A stretch of 5,401 nt of DNA from an uncultured Paraglaciecola sp. GTDB lineage: Bacteria > Pseudomonadota > Gammaproteobacteria > Enterobacterales > Alteromonadaceae. Under the pieces are notes generated by a model, which was not told where the DNA came from, did no database searches, and saw only the letters and a program-made list of their open reading frames with translations. The stretch is from positions 1 to 5,401 of the forward strand of contig CAJQKX010000212.1 of assembly GCA_905479025.1 (NCBI GenBank), read 5' to 3'. The translations under genes were made by a program, and so were the position numbers. Position 1 is the stretch's first letter; the number at the start of each line of letters is the position of its first letter. This document shows, piece by piece, positions 1-5,201 of this stretch.

Positions 1-436
1 AAGTGACAAACACTGTGAATACAAATTGATCAAACGAGGTTTTTTTTAGTATGGTTAACCAGTCGGTTCCTTCACCAAACAACACAATTTGTAAGCCATA
101 AAACGCATTTATTAACCCACCCAACGTTGCCCATATAATGATATAAAAAAGCAGTTGTGTGAAAGGTAGAAATCGAACTTTACCACTTAAAAACAAATAT
201 AAAAAAGGTAACAGCCCCCCAAATATTGATGTGGAAATGACAGCATACACCGCACCATATTCTGCTTTTAAGTCAGCAAAAAATTGAAAGGTTTGCTGGG
301 ATGCTGGCCAATAAAAATAACTGAGTCCAATTGTTAAAGCGAACAGCTGTAAACATAGGCCTGGTAATAAATTAGCGCCCATAGCACTTTTAATATTACT
401 GACTAGTCGAGCACCATTAGATTGCTTGGATAACAT
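1..436 (-). CDS. Polytopic membrane protein, 3' end outside window (possibly Mpv17/PMP22-like)
   Basis: Translating the minus strand from the ATG at 436-434 gives 145 codons without a stop before the window edge, so the C-terminus is missing. After a short basic N-terminus there are three clear hydrophobic segments at about residues 22-43, 63-84 and 96-119, and a fourth may begin at the edge. The start is well fixed: its ATG overlaps the stop of the preceding gene by one base (TAATG), which points to translational coupling. I cannot name the family with certainty. The segment FGGLLPFLYLFL (72-83) and the later KKTSFDQFVFT (131-141) resemble the G...P...WY..L and K...DQ...P signatures of the Mpv17/PMP22 family of small membrane proteins, but key residues such as the WY pair are absent, so this is only a lead. 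It is the third gene of an operon with a DUF2177 protein and a kinase. That it is a real integral-membrane gene is well supported; its function is unknown. Confidence 0.75.
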   Translation of the reverse strand, partial: MLSKQSNGARLVSNIKSAMGANLLPGLCLQLFALTIGLSYFYWPASQQTFQFFADLKAEYGAVYAVISTSIFGGLLPFLYLFLSGKVRFLPFTQLLFYIIIWATLGGLINAFYGLQIVLFGEGTDWLTILKKTSFDQFVFTVFVT

Positions 437-852
437 TAAGCTTTACTCTGAAAAGAGCATTTCAACCACACATGCCCCCCCATCATCGTGCAACTTGAGG
501 TCAAAACAGCACCCCAGAGCCAGTCTTTAATCGTAATAGATAGAGGCCAATGTAACACTAATGCGTAATTGCCTAAATTGTAAGTACCGTAAGCGGCGGC
601 ACCTAAAACAAAACCTCGCCATAGAAAGTAAAATTTAGACTGAGTGCTTAGTTGAACCTTGATGGCTAAAATCAACATAGCCAATGGGTACAATAGATAA
701 AAAACAATCCACGGCCAAATGATGACCGGCTCTCGCATAATATGCCCCATCGCTTGCTGATAGCCGTCTTTTGCAATCAAACCTAACCAGATGCCATCCA
801 AAATTAACAGGCTGAGTAATAAGGTTAAGTAAGTCATGATGTTCGTTTTCAT
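436..852 (-). CDS. DUF2177 family integral membrane protein
   Basis: The 138-residue product has four predicted membrane helices, at about residues 6-26, 45-66, 78-98 and 109-130, and almost no soluble part, so it sits in the cytoplasmic membrane. Family marks are visible in order: LDGIWLG (18-24) in helix 1, the GAAAYGTYNLGNYA stretch (84-97), and WPLSITIKDWLWGAVLTS (102-119). These match the DUF2177 (COG4852-type) small membrane proteins in both sequence and length. The family has no established biochemical role. In some proteobacteria I recall DUF2177 genes beside photooxidative-stress genes (ChrR/sigma-E type clusters with photolyase, cyclopropane fatty acid synthase and an amine oxidase), but none of those partners are visible here. 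The ATG overlaps the kinase stop codon as ATGA, and the gene's own stop overlaps the next ATG as TAATG, so it is the middle gene of a coupled operon. The ribosome-binding signal is weak (GGGA ahead of the ATG), as expected for coupled reinitiation. Confidence 0.88.
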   Translation of the reverse strand: MKTNIMTYLTLLLSLLILDGIWLGLIAKDGYQQAMGHIMREPVIIWPWIVFYLLYPLAMLILAIKVQLSTQSKFYFLWRGFVLGAAAYGTYNLGNYALVLHWPLSITIKDWLWGAVLTSSCTMMGGHVWLKCSFQSKA

Positions 853-1847
853 CTTGATCCCATTAAGTTGACCAAACTAGCTAAAGCTATATCAGTTTGC
901 TTGTTCATGTAAGGATTAATTTTATAATGGCCCGGGCTCCAGCCTAATAAAAACCGATAAAAGTCGGCCCACACTAATGGGTATAACGTGCGCCACTCTT
1001 TCTGTAAGGGCATAAAATCTATATCAATCTGATAGTGATAAAGCGCATGTTTGAGATGCAAAAAATACTCATCTAATAAGCTTTGTTCATAATTGAATAA
1101 ATCATCTTGATTAAGACAAGCACCGAGAAAATAAGCAAGGTCTTTTACGCCTACTCCTTTACCCACATACTGGAAATCGACTGCCGCTAATCTGTTAGTG
1201 TCACGGATATCAGGAAAACAAAAATTAGCTAACTTCGCATCACCGTGCACCAAAGTTTGAAAGCGGGCATGATTCAATGCAGTGTCTAGAGCCTGAGCAG
1301 CATCTTTGAGTTTACCTGCCTGCATCACCTTAAACTCATCTTGACGTGTAGCCAGATGCCAATATGTGCCGACTGACCATAGGTCACAACTGTCTTGCTG
1401 TAAAAACCTAGCATGAAAATAGGCCAACCATTTGATGCCTAACTTTACGTCAGCCAGAGTGCATTGGTCTTTACGCACCGAAAACCCAGCTTGATCTAAA
1501 TCTTGTAATACTAATATTTGTTGTTGGTTCTGTGAGAACCCTGCCAACAGTTTAGGTACCACACAGTGATCATCACACAAGGATGCGTAACCTCGATAAA
1601 AGTTGGCTTCAACTTGATAGGACTGCAATTTTCGTTGATGGCTGGTTTGCGTATTCCAACCTCTAGGATGAACTTGTTCTTTGGGGGGTGAAATATGTTT
1701 AACAATAAAAGTAGTATCGAGTCTTGGGCTAACATACCGTGAAACATCGCCATAGCCACTCCAAAGAGATTGCACGGTTTGTAATTTATGTAGTGATGTG
1801 TCTTCAAAATACTGTTTAAGCTGCGCTAAAACATCGATAACTGGCAC
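849..1847 (-). CDS. CHK/ecdysteroid-kinase-like phosphotransferase (APH superfamily)
   Basis: This 332-residue protein has the protein-kinase-like fold of small-molecule kinases. Visible parts in order are: a glycine-rich loop GYGDVSRY (31-38); the presumed ATP-holding lysine in FIVK (K50); the helix-C glutamate in YQVEANFY (E80); a hinge at ILVLQDLD (111-118); the Brenner catalytic loop HGDAKLAN (201-208) with catalytic D203 and metal-binding N208; and VDFQYVG (223-229) with D224 as the second metal ligand. The pattern around DFQYVG...DLAYFLG and the C-terminal WADFYRFLLGWSP (293-305) fit the EcKinase/CHK-like branch rather than classical aminoglycoside resistance kinases. It should transfer phosphate from ATP to a hydroxyl on a small molecule; the substrate cannot be read. 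The start is a GTG preceded in frame, 12 codons earlier, by TAA, and no ATG lies between, so GTG is the best choice despite a poor Shine-Dalgarno. It is first in an operon with two membrane proteins and overlaps the next gene by four bases. Confidence 0.88.
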   Translation of the reverse strand: MPVIDVLAQLKQYFEDTSLHKLQTVQSLWSGYGDVSRYVSPRLDTTFIVKHISPPKEQVHPRGWNTQTSHQRKLQSYQVEANFYRGYASLCDDHCVVPKLLAGFSQNQQQILVLQDLDQAGFSVRKDQCTLADVKLGIKWLAYFHARFLQQDSCDLWSVGTYWHLATRQDEFKVMQAGKLKDAAQALDTALNHARFQTLVHGDAKLANFCFPDIRDTNRLAAVDFQYVGKGVGVKDLAYFLGACLNQDDLFNYEQSLLDEYFLHLKHALYHYQIDIDFMPLQKEWRTLYPLVWADFYRFLLGWSPGHYKINPYMNKQTDIALASLVNLMGSR

Positions 1848-1863
1848 CCGTTCTGCTTGTAAA

Positions 1864-1909
1864 ATTGATTGGCTATCAATATTTTACACTAAACAGAAAA
1901 CGCTAAGAA
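1864..1909 (-). promoter_or_regulatory. Possible promoter and palindromic operator of the kinase operon
   Basis: On the minus strand a TAAAAT -10-like hexamer lies at 1886-1881, with a weak TTCTTA -35-like hexamer 17 bases further upstream (1909-1904). Directly after the -10 comes a perfect inverted repeat, ATTGAT and ATCAAT with a five-base spacer, at 1864-1880, covering the expected transcription start. That is a usual place for a repressor operator. The leader to the GTG would be about 27 bases. The -35 match is only three of six, so the promoter is tentative; the palindrome is directly visible. Confidence 0.35.
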
Positions 1910-2323
1910 GAGCGAATAATTAAAACCACTATGAACGGTCACTTTATCTACTATAAATATCAGTCTATCGCGATGCGGTGGCTATGATTAATAAGCTCTA
2001 CTTCGGTCAAGACAACGTCTCATTAATATGACAAAAAAATTAGCATAATCATCAGCTCAATGGCTTTATACAAACTCTATAAATGTGACTGCCTCATTTC
2101 TGTTCAAGTCTAACAACAATTGCATTTAACGTTACCGAACCATTCGTTGTGTCCCATTAACAAAATCCATTATATAACCTGCTTGTTTATTTAAGTTCGA
2201 ATAATATTTGCCGAACATGCAAACGAACAATGTGCAAACGAAAAGTGTGCAAAAAACCTGCAAATAATGCGCATAGAAACCTGTAATAAGTCAAGTAAGG
2301 GAACGAAGGAGAGAATTGGGATC
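1887..2323. other. Intergenic region without a recognisable gene
   Basis: This AT-rich stretch separates the kinase operon from the hibernation factor gene. I find no open frame longer than a few tens of codons with a start signal on either strand, no tRNA-like cloverleaf and no insertion-sequence ends. The only ordered structure I see is the short tandem repeat at 2212-2253. Because both flanking genes are on the minus strand, this stretch lies downstream of the hibernation factor gene and upstream of the kinase operon, so it should contain the end of one transcript and the upstream control region of the next. Confidence 0.6.
2212..2253. repeat. Short imperfect tandem repeat, three units ending in TGCAAA
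   Basis: Three successive units read CGAACATGCAAA (2212-2223), CGAACAATGTGCAAA (2224-2238) and CGAAAAGTGTGCAAA (2239-2253). The TGCAAA cores start at 2218, 2233 and 2248, an exact 15-base spacing, and a further TGCAAA occurs at 2259. It lies in non-coding DNA. It could be a cluster of protein-binding sites or simple slippage; nothing decides between these. Confidence 0.55.
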
Positions 2324-2354
2324 GCGCTCAGATTATAAATGTTAACCTGAGCGC
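2324..2354 (-). terminator. Hairpin just after the hibernation factor gene, possible terminator
   Basis: The perfect eight-base arms GCGCTCAG (2324-2331) and CTGAGCGC (2347-2354) enclose a 15-base loop that can pair three bases further after one mismatch. The hairpin starts about 20 bases beyond the TAG stop of the gene at 2375, the usual place for a terminator. The minus strand has no T-run after the stem, so it is not a textbook Rho-independent terminator. It may act as an RNA 3' end stabiliser or work with Rho. Confidence 0.45.
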
Positions 2355-2374
2355 TTTAGGTAAAACTAAGGTGT

Positions 2375-2731
2375 CTAACTTAGATCCATGCCCTGAATAA
2401 TTTCATGGGCAATTTCAGGGGTGGTAACACTGGGTTTTTCATGCAAATCACCTTTTAACTGTCCTTTACGGTGTTTAAGTGCGGCATCTAATTTTTTACC
2501 TGCTTGGGATATAGCCGGGTACATCACTGCACCTTTACCTCTTACCGCAATACTGGTCCCTTCATATTTAGTGGCAACCTCTGCACTAAACTCACCGTGC
2601 TCTTTAGTCACGATGATATCTATGGCGATAAGGGTAGGAAAATGGCTGGCTATTTTAGAGAACTTTTGATGAATATCTTCTTTAACTGATTCTGATATAT
2701 CACAATGATGACCTGAAACATTTATTTTCAT
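2375..2731 (-). CDS. Ribosome hibernation promoting factor family protein (HPF/RaiA, short form)
   Basis: The 118-residue product matches the sigma-54 modulation / S30EA ribosomal family. Its first ~95 residues follow the E. coli HPF/YfiA pattern: MKINVSGHHCDISESVKEDI at the start, a long helix with KFSKIASHF (23-31), a strand carrying the glutamate-rich VTKEHGEFSAEV (41-52), and a conserved second helix MYPAISQAGKKLDAAL (70-85) followed by basic KHRKGQLK (86-93). Such proteins bind the 30S decoding centre and silence ribosomes in stationary phase or stress. After residue 95 there is a tail of about 23 residues ending in HEIIQGMDLS, longer than HPF (95) and slightly longer than YfiA (113), so it could be of either functional type. 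It lacks the C-terminal dimerisation domain of long HPF. The start is supported by a strong AGAGGA about seven bases ahead of the ATG. It is monocistronic here; no rpoN, ptsN or lptB neighbour is present, so it may be an extra paralogue. Confidence 0.9.
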   Translation of the reverse strand: MKINVSGHHCDISESVKEDIHQKFSKIASHFPTLIAIDIIVTKEHGEFSAEVATKYEGTSIAVRGKGAVMYPAISQAGKKLDAALKHRKGQLKGDLHEKPSVTTPEIAHEIIQGMDLS

Positions 2732-2768
2732 AGACTTTCCTCTTTGCTCTGATTACTTTTTTATTGTC

Positions 2769-2985
2769 GAGGGCGTATAGATCCCTCATAAATCGCCAAG
2801 ACTGAGAGCATTTGTTTTTATTGCATCGCGTTAATTACGCGGCGCCCATCTTGACGTTTAGTCATTCTAAACAAATCAAGCGAACAAAGACTTCAGCCTC
2901 AAGGGTTTTCCTCAAAACATCCCCATCCTGCGTTAAATCAGTGTATTGGGATAACCAAACCTCACTGTTTATGCCTTGACTGAGA
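2769..2985. repeat. Structured intergenic block with hairpins and flanking direct repeat
   Basis: Between two divergent genes there is a dense set of inverted repeats: GAGGG/CCCTC at 2769-2787; CGCGT/ACGCG around TAATT at 2827-2841; CTTGA plus GTTTAG pairing with CTAAAC plus TCAAG at 2850-2880 (a 1x3 internal loop); and CAGTG plus TTGG pairing with CCAA plus CACTG at 2939-2967. In addition, GCC-two bases-GACTGAGA occurs at 2795-2807 and again at 2973-2985 in the same orientation, 11 of 13 bases identical, so the block between may be an inserted unit. No long open frame crosses it (the best minus-strand frame is 15 codons). It reads like a dispersed non-coding repeat or a structured RNA. On the minus strand it also lies in the upstream region of the hibernation factor gene. 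Confidence 0.45.
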
Positions 2986-3061
2986 ATGTTTTGATGAAAA
3001 TCTTACCAACATATGGCAGAACAATATTTACATAATAGCTTGGGATAAGATGAGCAAAAAA

Positions 3062-3107
3062 CAAGTAAAAATCAATATAAAAGTTCATACTGTTTGATTT
3101 TTTTTTG
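3062..3107 (+). promoter_or_regulatory. AT-rich inverted repeat in front of the DUF2797 gene
   Basis: Perfect nine-base arms AAAAATCAA (3067-3075) and TTGATTTTT (3094-3102) surround an 18-base loop, and the pairing can extend outward to C3062/G3107 with one mismatch and one G-T pair. A run of nine T starts at 3098. It sits 64 bases before the chosen ATG. It could be an operator or an AT-rich leader hairpin. I see no convincing -35/-10 pair, although TATAAA lies in the loop at 3076-3081. Confidence 0.35.
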
Positions 3108-3170
3108 CTTCCATAGGGGTCTGTGTTAAATTTGCCTCATTATCAATATGACCATTTCTGGATTAATTAT

Positions 3171-4010
3171 ATGACCTTGTACCAAGGCAACTCCCGCAAG
3201 ATGAATGTGAGTACTGATGCAAACAATATCGCGCAATATGCACTGCCCATTGGCGATAATGAAATTAATATGAATGCTTTGGTAGGCCAATCACTTAAGG
3301 TTACCTATGGCGGCGAGATACATTGCGTACATTGTGCGATAAAAACCAAAAAGAGTTTTAATCAAGGATACTGTTATCGCTGTCTAATGAAATTAGCACA
3401 GTGTGATACCTGTATTATCAAACCAGAACTATGTCACTACGAAAAAGGCACCTGTCGCGAACCCGCTTGGGGTGAAGCTAACTGCTTATCAGACCACTTT
3501 GTCTATTTAGCCAATACAGGCACTGTAAAAGTAGGGATTACACGCCATGTTACTGATGGGGTGTCTAGTCGCTGGATAGATCAAGGCGCCACTCAGGCCA
3601 TTGCCATCATGCGGGTACAAAACAGGTTAACCAGTGGCTTGATAGAGATGGCATTTAAAGAGCATATTGCTGATAAAACTAATTGGCGCACTATGCTAAA
3701 AAGTCAGCCCGAACAAGTCGATTTAGCTGCGCTAAAAGAATCACTACTGGAACACGTTGAAGCTGATCTAGACGAAATTATTGAAGAATATGGTTTTCAG
3801 GCTATCGATATCACCAATACACCTGCCATTGATATTCATTATCCTGTTGAGCAATATCCTGAAAAAGTGAAATCTATTAACTTAGACAAAGAACTGATTT
3901 TTGAAGGCACTCTGCTGGGCATCAAAGGTCAATATCTTATGTTGGATGGCGATCGTGTTATCAACATGCGCAAATATTCTGGCTATAACTTACAGCTTGA
4001 AACAGCCTAG
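3171..4010 (+). CDS. DUF2797 domain protein: cysteine-rich zinc-binding front, GIY-YIG-like middle
   Basis: The 279-residue product (numbered from the ATG at 3171) matches DUF2797. Residues 52-105 carry a metal-binding array: CVHC (52-55), CYRC (68-71), CDTC (78-81), a CH pair (88-89), C95 and C105, with GYCY and GTCREPAWG as family marks. It continues with HFVYLANTGTVKVGITR (109-125), SRWIDQGA (133-140), GLIEMAFKEH (156-165) and KTNWRTML (169-176). The VYL...KVGIT, then Arg, then Glu, then Asn order resembles GIY-YIG nuclease folds, so a nucleic-acid role is possible, but that is my inference; the family has no established function. An in-frame GTG at 3123 would add 16 residues. I prefer the ATG because LYQGNSRKM, which follows it at once, looks like the family's usual N-terminus, GGA lies eight bases ahead, and the GTG has its AGGGG only three bases away. 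The gene stands alone, divergent from the hibernation factor and convergent with the dehydrogenase. Confidence 0.85.
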   Translation: MTLYQGNSRKMNVSTDANNIAQYALPIGDNEINMNALVGQSLKVTYGGEIHCVHCAIKTKKSFNQGYCYRCLMKLAQCDTCIIKPELCHYEKGTCREPAWGEANCLSDHFVYLANTGTVKVGITRHVTDGVSSRWIDQGATQAIAIMRVQNRLTSGLIEMAFKEHIADKTNWRTMLKSQPEQVDLAALKESLLEHVEADLDEIIEEYGFQAIDITNTPAIDIHYPVEQYPEKVKSINLDKELIFEGTLLGIKGQYLMLDGDRVINMRKYSGYNLQLETA

Positions 4011-4047
4011 CTGTTTGCACAATAAAAATAATACAGCTTAAATATCT

Positions 4048-4096
4048 ATTCCTCGCTGCGCAACACACCGGTATTAGTCTATGCGTAGCGAGGAAT
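4048..4096. terminator. Bidirectional terminator between convergent genes
   Basis: A 15-base-pair stem forms between 4048-4062 (ATTCCTCGCTGCGCA) and 4082-4096 (TGCGTAGCGAGGAAT); the only non-Watson-Crick pair is a G-U at 4058/4086. The loop is 19 bases. On the plus strand the stem is followed by ATTTCGTTT; on the minus strand it is followed by TAGATATTTAAG. It lies 37 bases after the plus-strand DUF2797 stop and 24 bases after the minus-strand dehydrogenase stop, so it can end both transcripts. Confidence 0.8.
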
Positions 4097-4120
4097 ATTT
4101 CGTTTAGCTAAGTATTCTGG

Positions 4121-5101
4121 TTATTTTGCAGCAGGGTTATTTTTTGAACTTTTAACGATTTCTTCATCAAGCATTTCAATCAACCTAGCACGGTCAAACT
4201 GGTGAACTTGCCCATTATTGAGTTCTAACATCTTGCTAATTTGGCGACGTAAAACTCGGTCCGCTTGGGCCACTGTTCCTGTCACCATATAACGACTTTT
4301 AGGTGCGTTACTTTGCATAGCATGTAACGCCGCTTTACCTACTGGCGCTGGGTCTGGTTGTTGGTCCATTTTAGTCAAAGCATCAAGCAGATATGCTAGC
4401 TCTTGAGGATATGCCGTGTCTTCAGTCCAATAGTTGGCATCATCCATTAGCTTTTTCGCCGCAACACCTATGTTCGACTTATACGTACTTGGCTCAATGA
4501 TATGCACGCTAACATCAAAGCGCGCCATTTCTATAGCAAGCGTGTCGTTAAAAGCCTCAATTGCATGTTTACTCATACTATAAGCCCCAAATATAGGGGG
4601 AGTAATAATACCTGCGACAGAGCCCGTAGTGGCTATGCGACCTTTGCTCTGGATGATCAACGGCGCAAATGCTTGTGTGACTCGCACCGGGCCATAAACA
4701 TTAACATCCATCTGATAATGTAGTTGCTCTACTGGCACCTCTAACAACGGGCCAAAAACGTTAATACCAGCGTTATTTATTAGTCCATATAAGCCGCGGC
4801 CTTGTGCTTCAACAAAGGTCACCGCTGCATCAATTTCAGCTTGGCTGCGCACATCAAATTGCACAGCGGTAACATTGTCCATGGCATTCATTTCTTTCAT
4901 TTCGTCTTTATGTAAAACGCCAGCGTAAACATAGAAGCCATTTTTACTCAATTCTTGGGTCATTCTTAATCCAAGGCCCGAATTGGAGCCTGTCACCAAG
5001 ACTGCTTTTTGATGGGAATGTGCTTCGCCATGATGGGCGCTGTAGCTATCGAAACTGATGAATAAAGTTATGCTTAGCAGGATAATTCCTAATATTCTCA
5101 T
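4121..5101 (-). CDS. Classical short-chain dehydrogenase/reductase with N-terminal signal or anchor
   Basis: The 326-residue protein has a hydrophobic N-terminus (residues 3-16, then SFDSYSA) followed by a histidine-rich linker HHGEAHSH (23-30) and a complete classical SDR domain. Cofactor motif TGSNSGLG is at 37-44, the adenine-ring DV at 83-84, NNAG at 109-112, and the tetrad N134, S161, Y174 and K178 (YSMSK) is intact, so it should be an active NAD(P)-dependent oxidoreductase. The IEPSTYKSNI segment (202-211) and the C-terminal extension after about 250 recall retinol/hydroxysteroid dehydrogenase-like SDRs; the substrate is unknown. Cleavage after S21 or A22 would export it to the periplasm. 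Otherwise the N-terminus is a membrane anchor. Either location is unusual for an enzyme needing a nicotinamide cofactor. The start is supported by AAGGAA six bases ahead of the ATG, and there is no in-frame ATG between the hydrophobic stretch and the SDR core. The gene is monocistronic and ends at a terminator shared with its convergent neighbour. Confidence 0.9.
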   Translation of the reverse strand: MRILGIILLSITLFISFDSYSAHHGEAHSHQKAVLVTGSNSGLGLRMTQELSKNGFYVYAGVLHKDEMKEMNAMDNVTAVQFDVRSQAEIDAAVTFVEAQGRGLYGLINNAGINVFGPLLEVPVEQLHYQMDVNVYGPVRVTQAFAPLIIQSKGRIATTGSVAGIITPPIFGAYSMSKHAIEAFNDTLAIEMARFDVSVHIIEPSTYKSNIGVAAKKLMDDANYWTEDTAYPQELAYLLDALTKMDQQPDPAPVGKAALHAMQSNAPKSRYMVTGTVAQADRVLRRQISKMLELNNGQVHQFDRARLIEMLDEEIVKSSKNNPAAK

Positions 5102-5165
5102 TGAGATTCCTTTTTAGGTTATGTTAAGGGTGGGTGAGCTGACATATTGAGTCGTAATGGCGGTT

Positions 5166-5201
5166 AGTATATGTAAATATCGTAATTGGCTACATTTACA
5201 T
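5166..5201 (-). promoter_or_regulatory. Probable dehydrogenase promoter with an 8-base inverted repeat
   Basis: ATGTAAAT (5171-5178) and ATTTACAT (5194-5201) form a perfect inverted repeat with a 15-base spacer, centres 23 bases apart (about two helical turns). On the minus strand a TATACT -10-like hexamer at 5171-5166 abuts the inner arm, so the repeat occupies the -35 to -10 region, as expected for a dimeric regulator's operator. The -35 match is poor, which fits an activated promoter. The leader to the ATG would be about 58 bases. Confidence 0.45.

Noticed and set aside
1511..1807. A 98-codon minus-strand frame starting with TTG inside the kinase gene
   Set aside because: It lies in another frame of a gene with a full set of kinase motifs, and its own product shows no recognisable domain or start signal.
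849..1847. Aminoglycoside resistance gene
   Set aside because: The HGD...N catalytic loop is shared by the whole APH superfamily. The YQVE, DFQYVG and WADFYRFLLGW patterns point to the CHK/EcKinase-like branch, and nothing else suggests resistance.
1931..2048. Three tiny plus-strand frames (18, 15 and 6 codons) linked by ATGA overlaps, at 1931, 1984 and 2028
   Set aside because: The chain is curious, but there is no Shine-Dalgarno before the first and no plus-strand gene after them to be controlled as by a leader peptide; chance is likely in AT-rich DNA.
2421..2689. Two plus-strand frames of 82 and 61 codons opposite the hibernation factor gene
   Set aside because: Both are antisense to a well-supported gene and show no domain or ribosome-binding site; they are coding shadows.
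2816..2865. A 15-codon minus-strand frame starting MTKRQDGRR within the hairpin block
   Set aside because: It is very short, lacks a convincing ribosome-binding site and overlaps two stem-loops, so the block is better explained as non-coding.
2795..2985. An insertion sequence or MITE with target-site duplication
   Set aside because: The direct repeat is imperfect and I could not find terminal inverted repeats inside it, so I describe it only as a structured repeat-like block.
4502..4723. A 73-codon plus-strand frame opposite the dehydrogenase gene
   Set aside because: It is antisense to a gene with intact SDR motifs, and its product resembles nothing I recognise.
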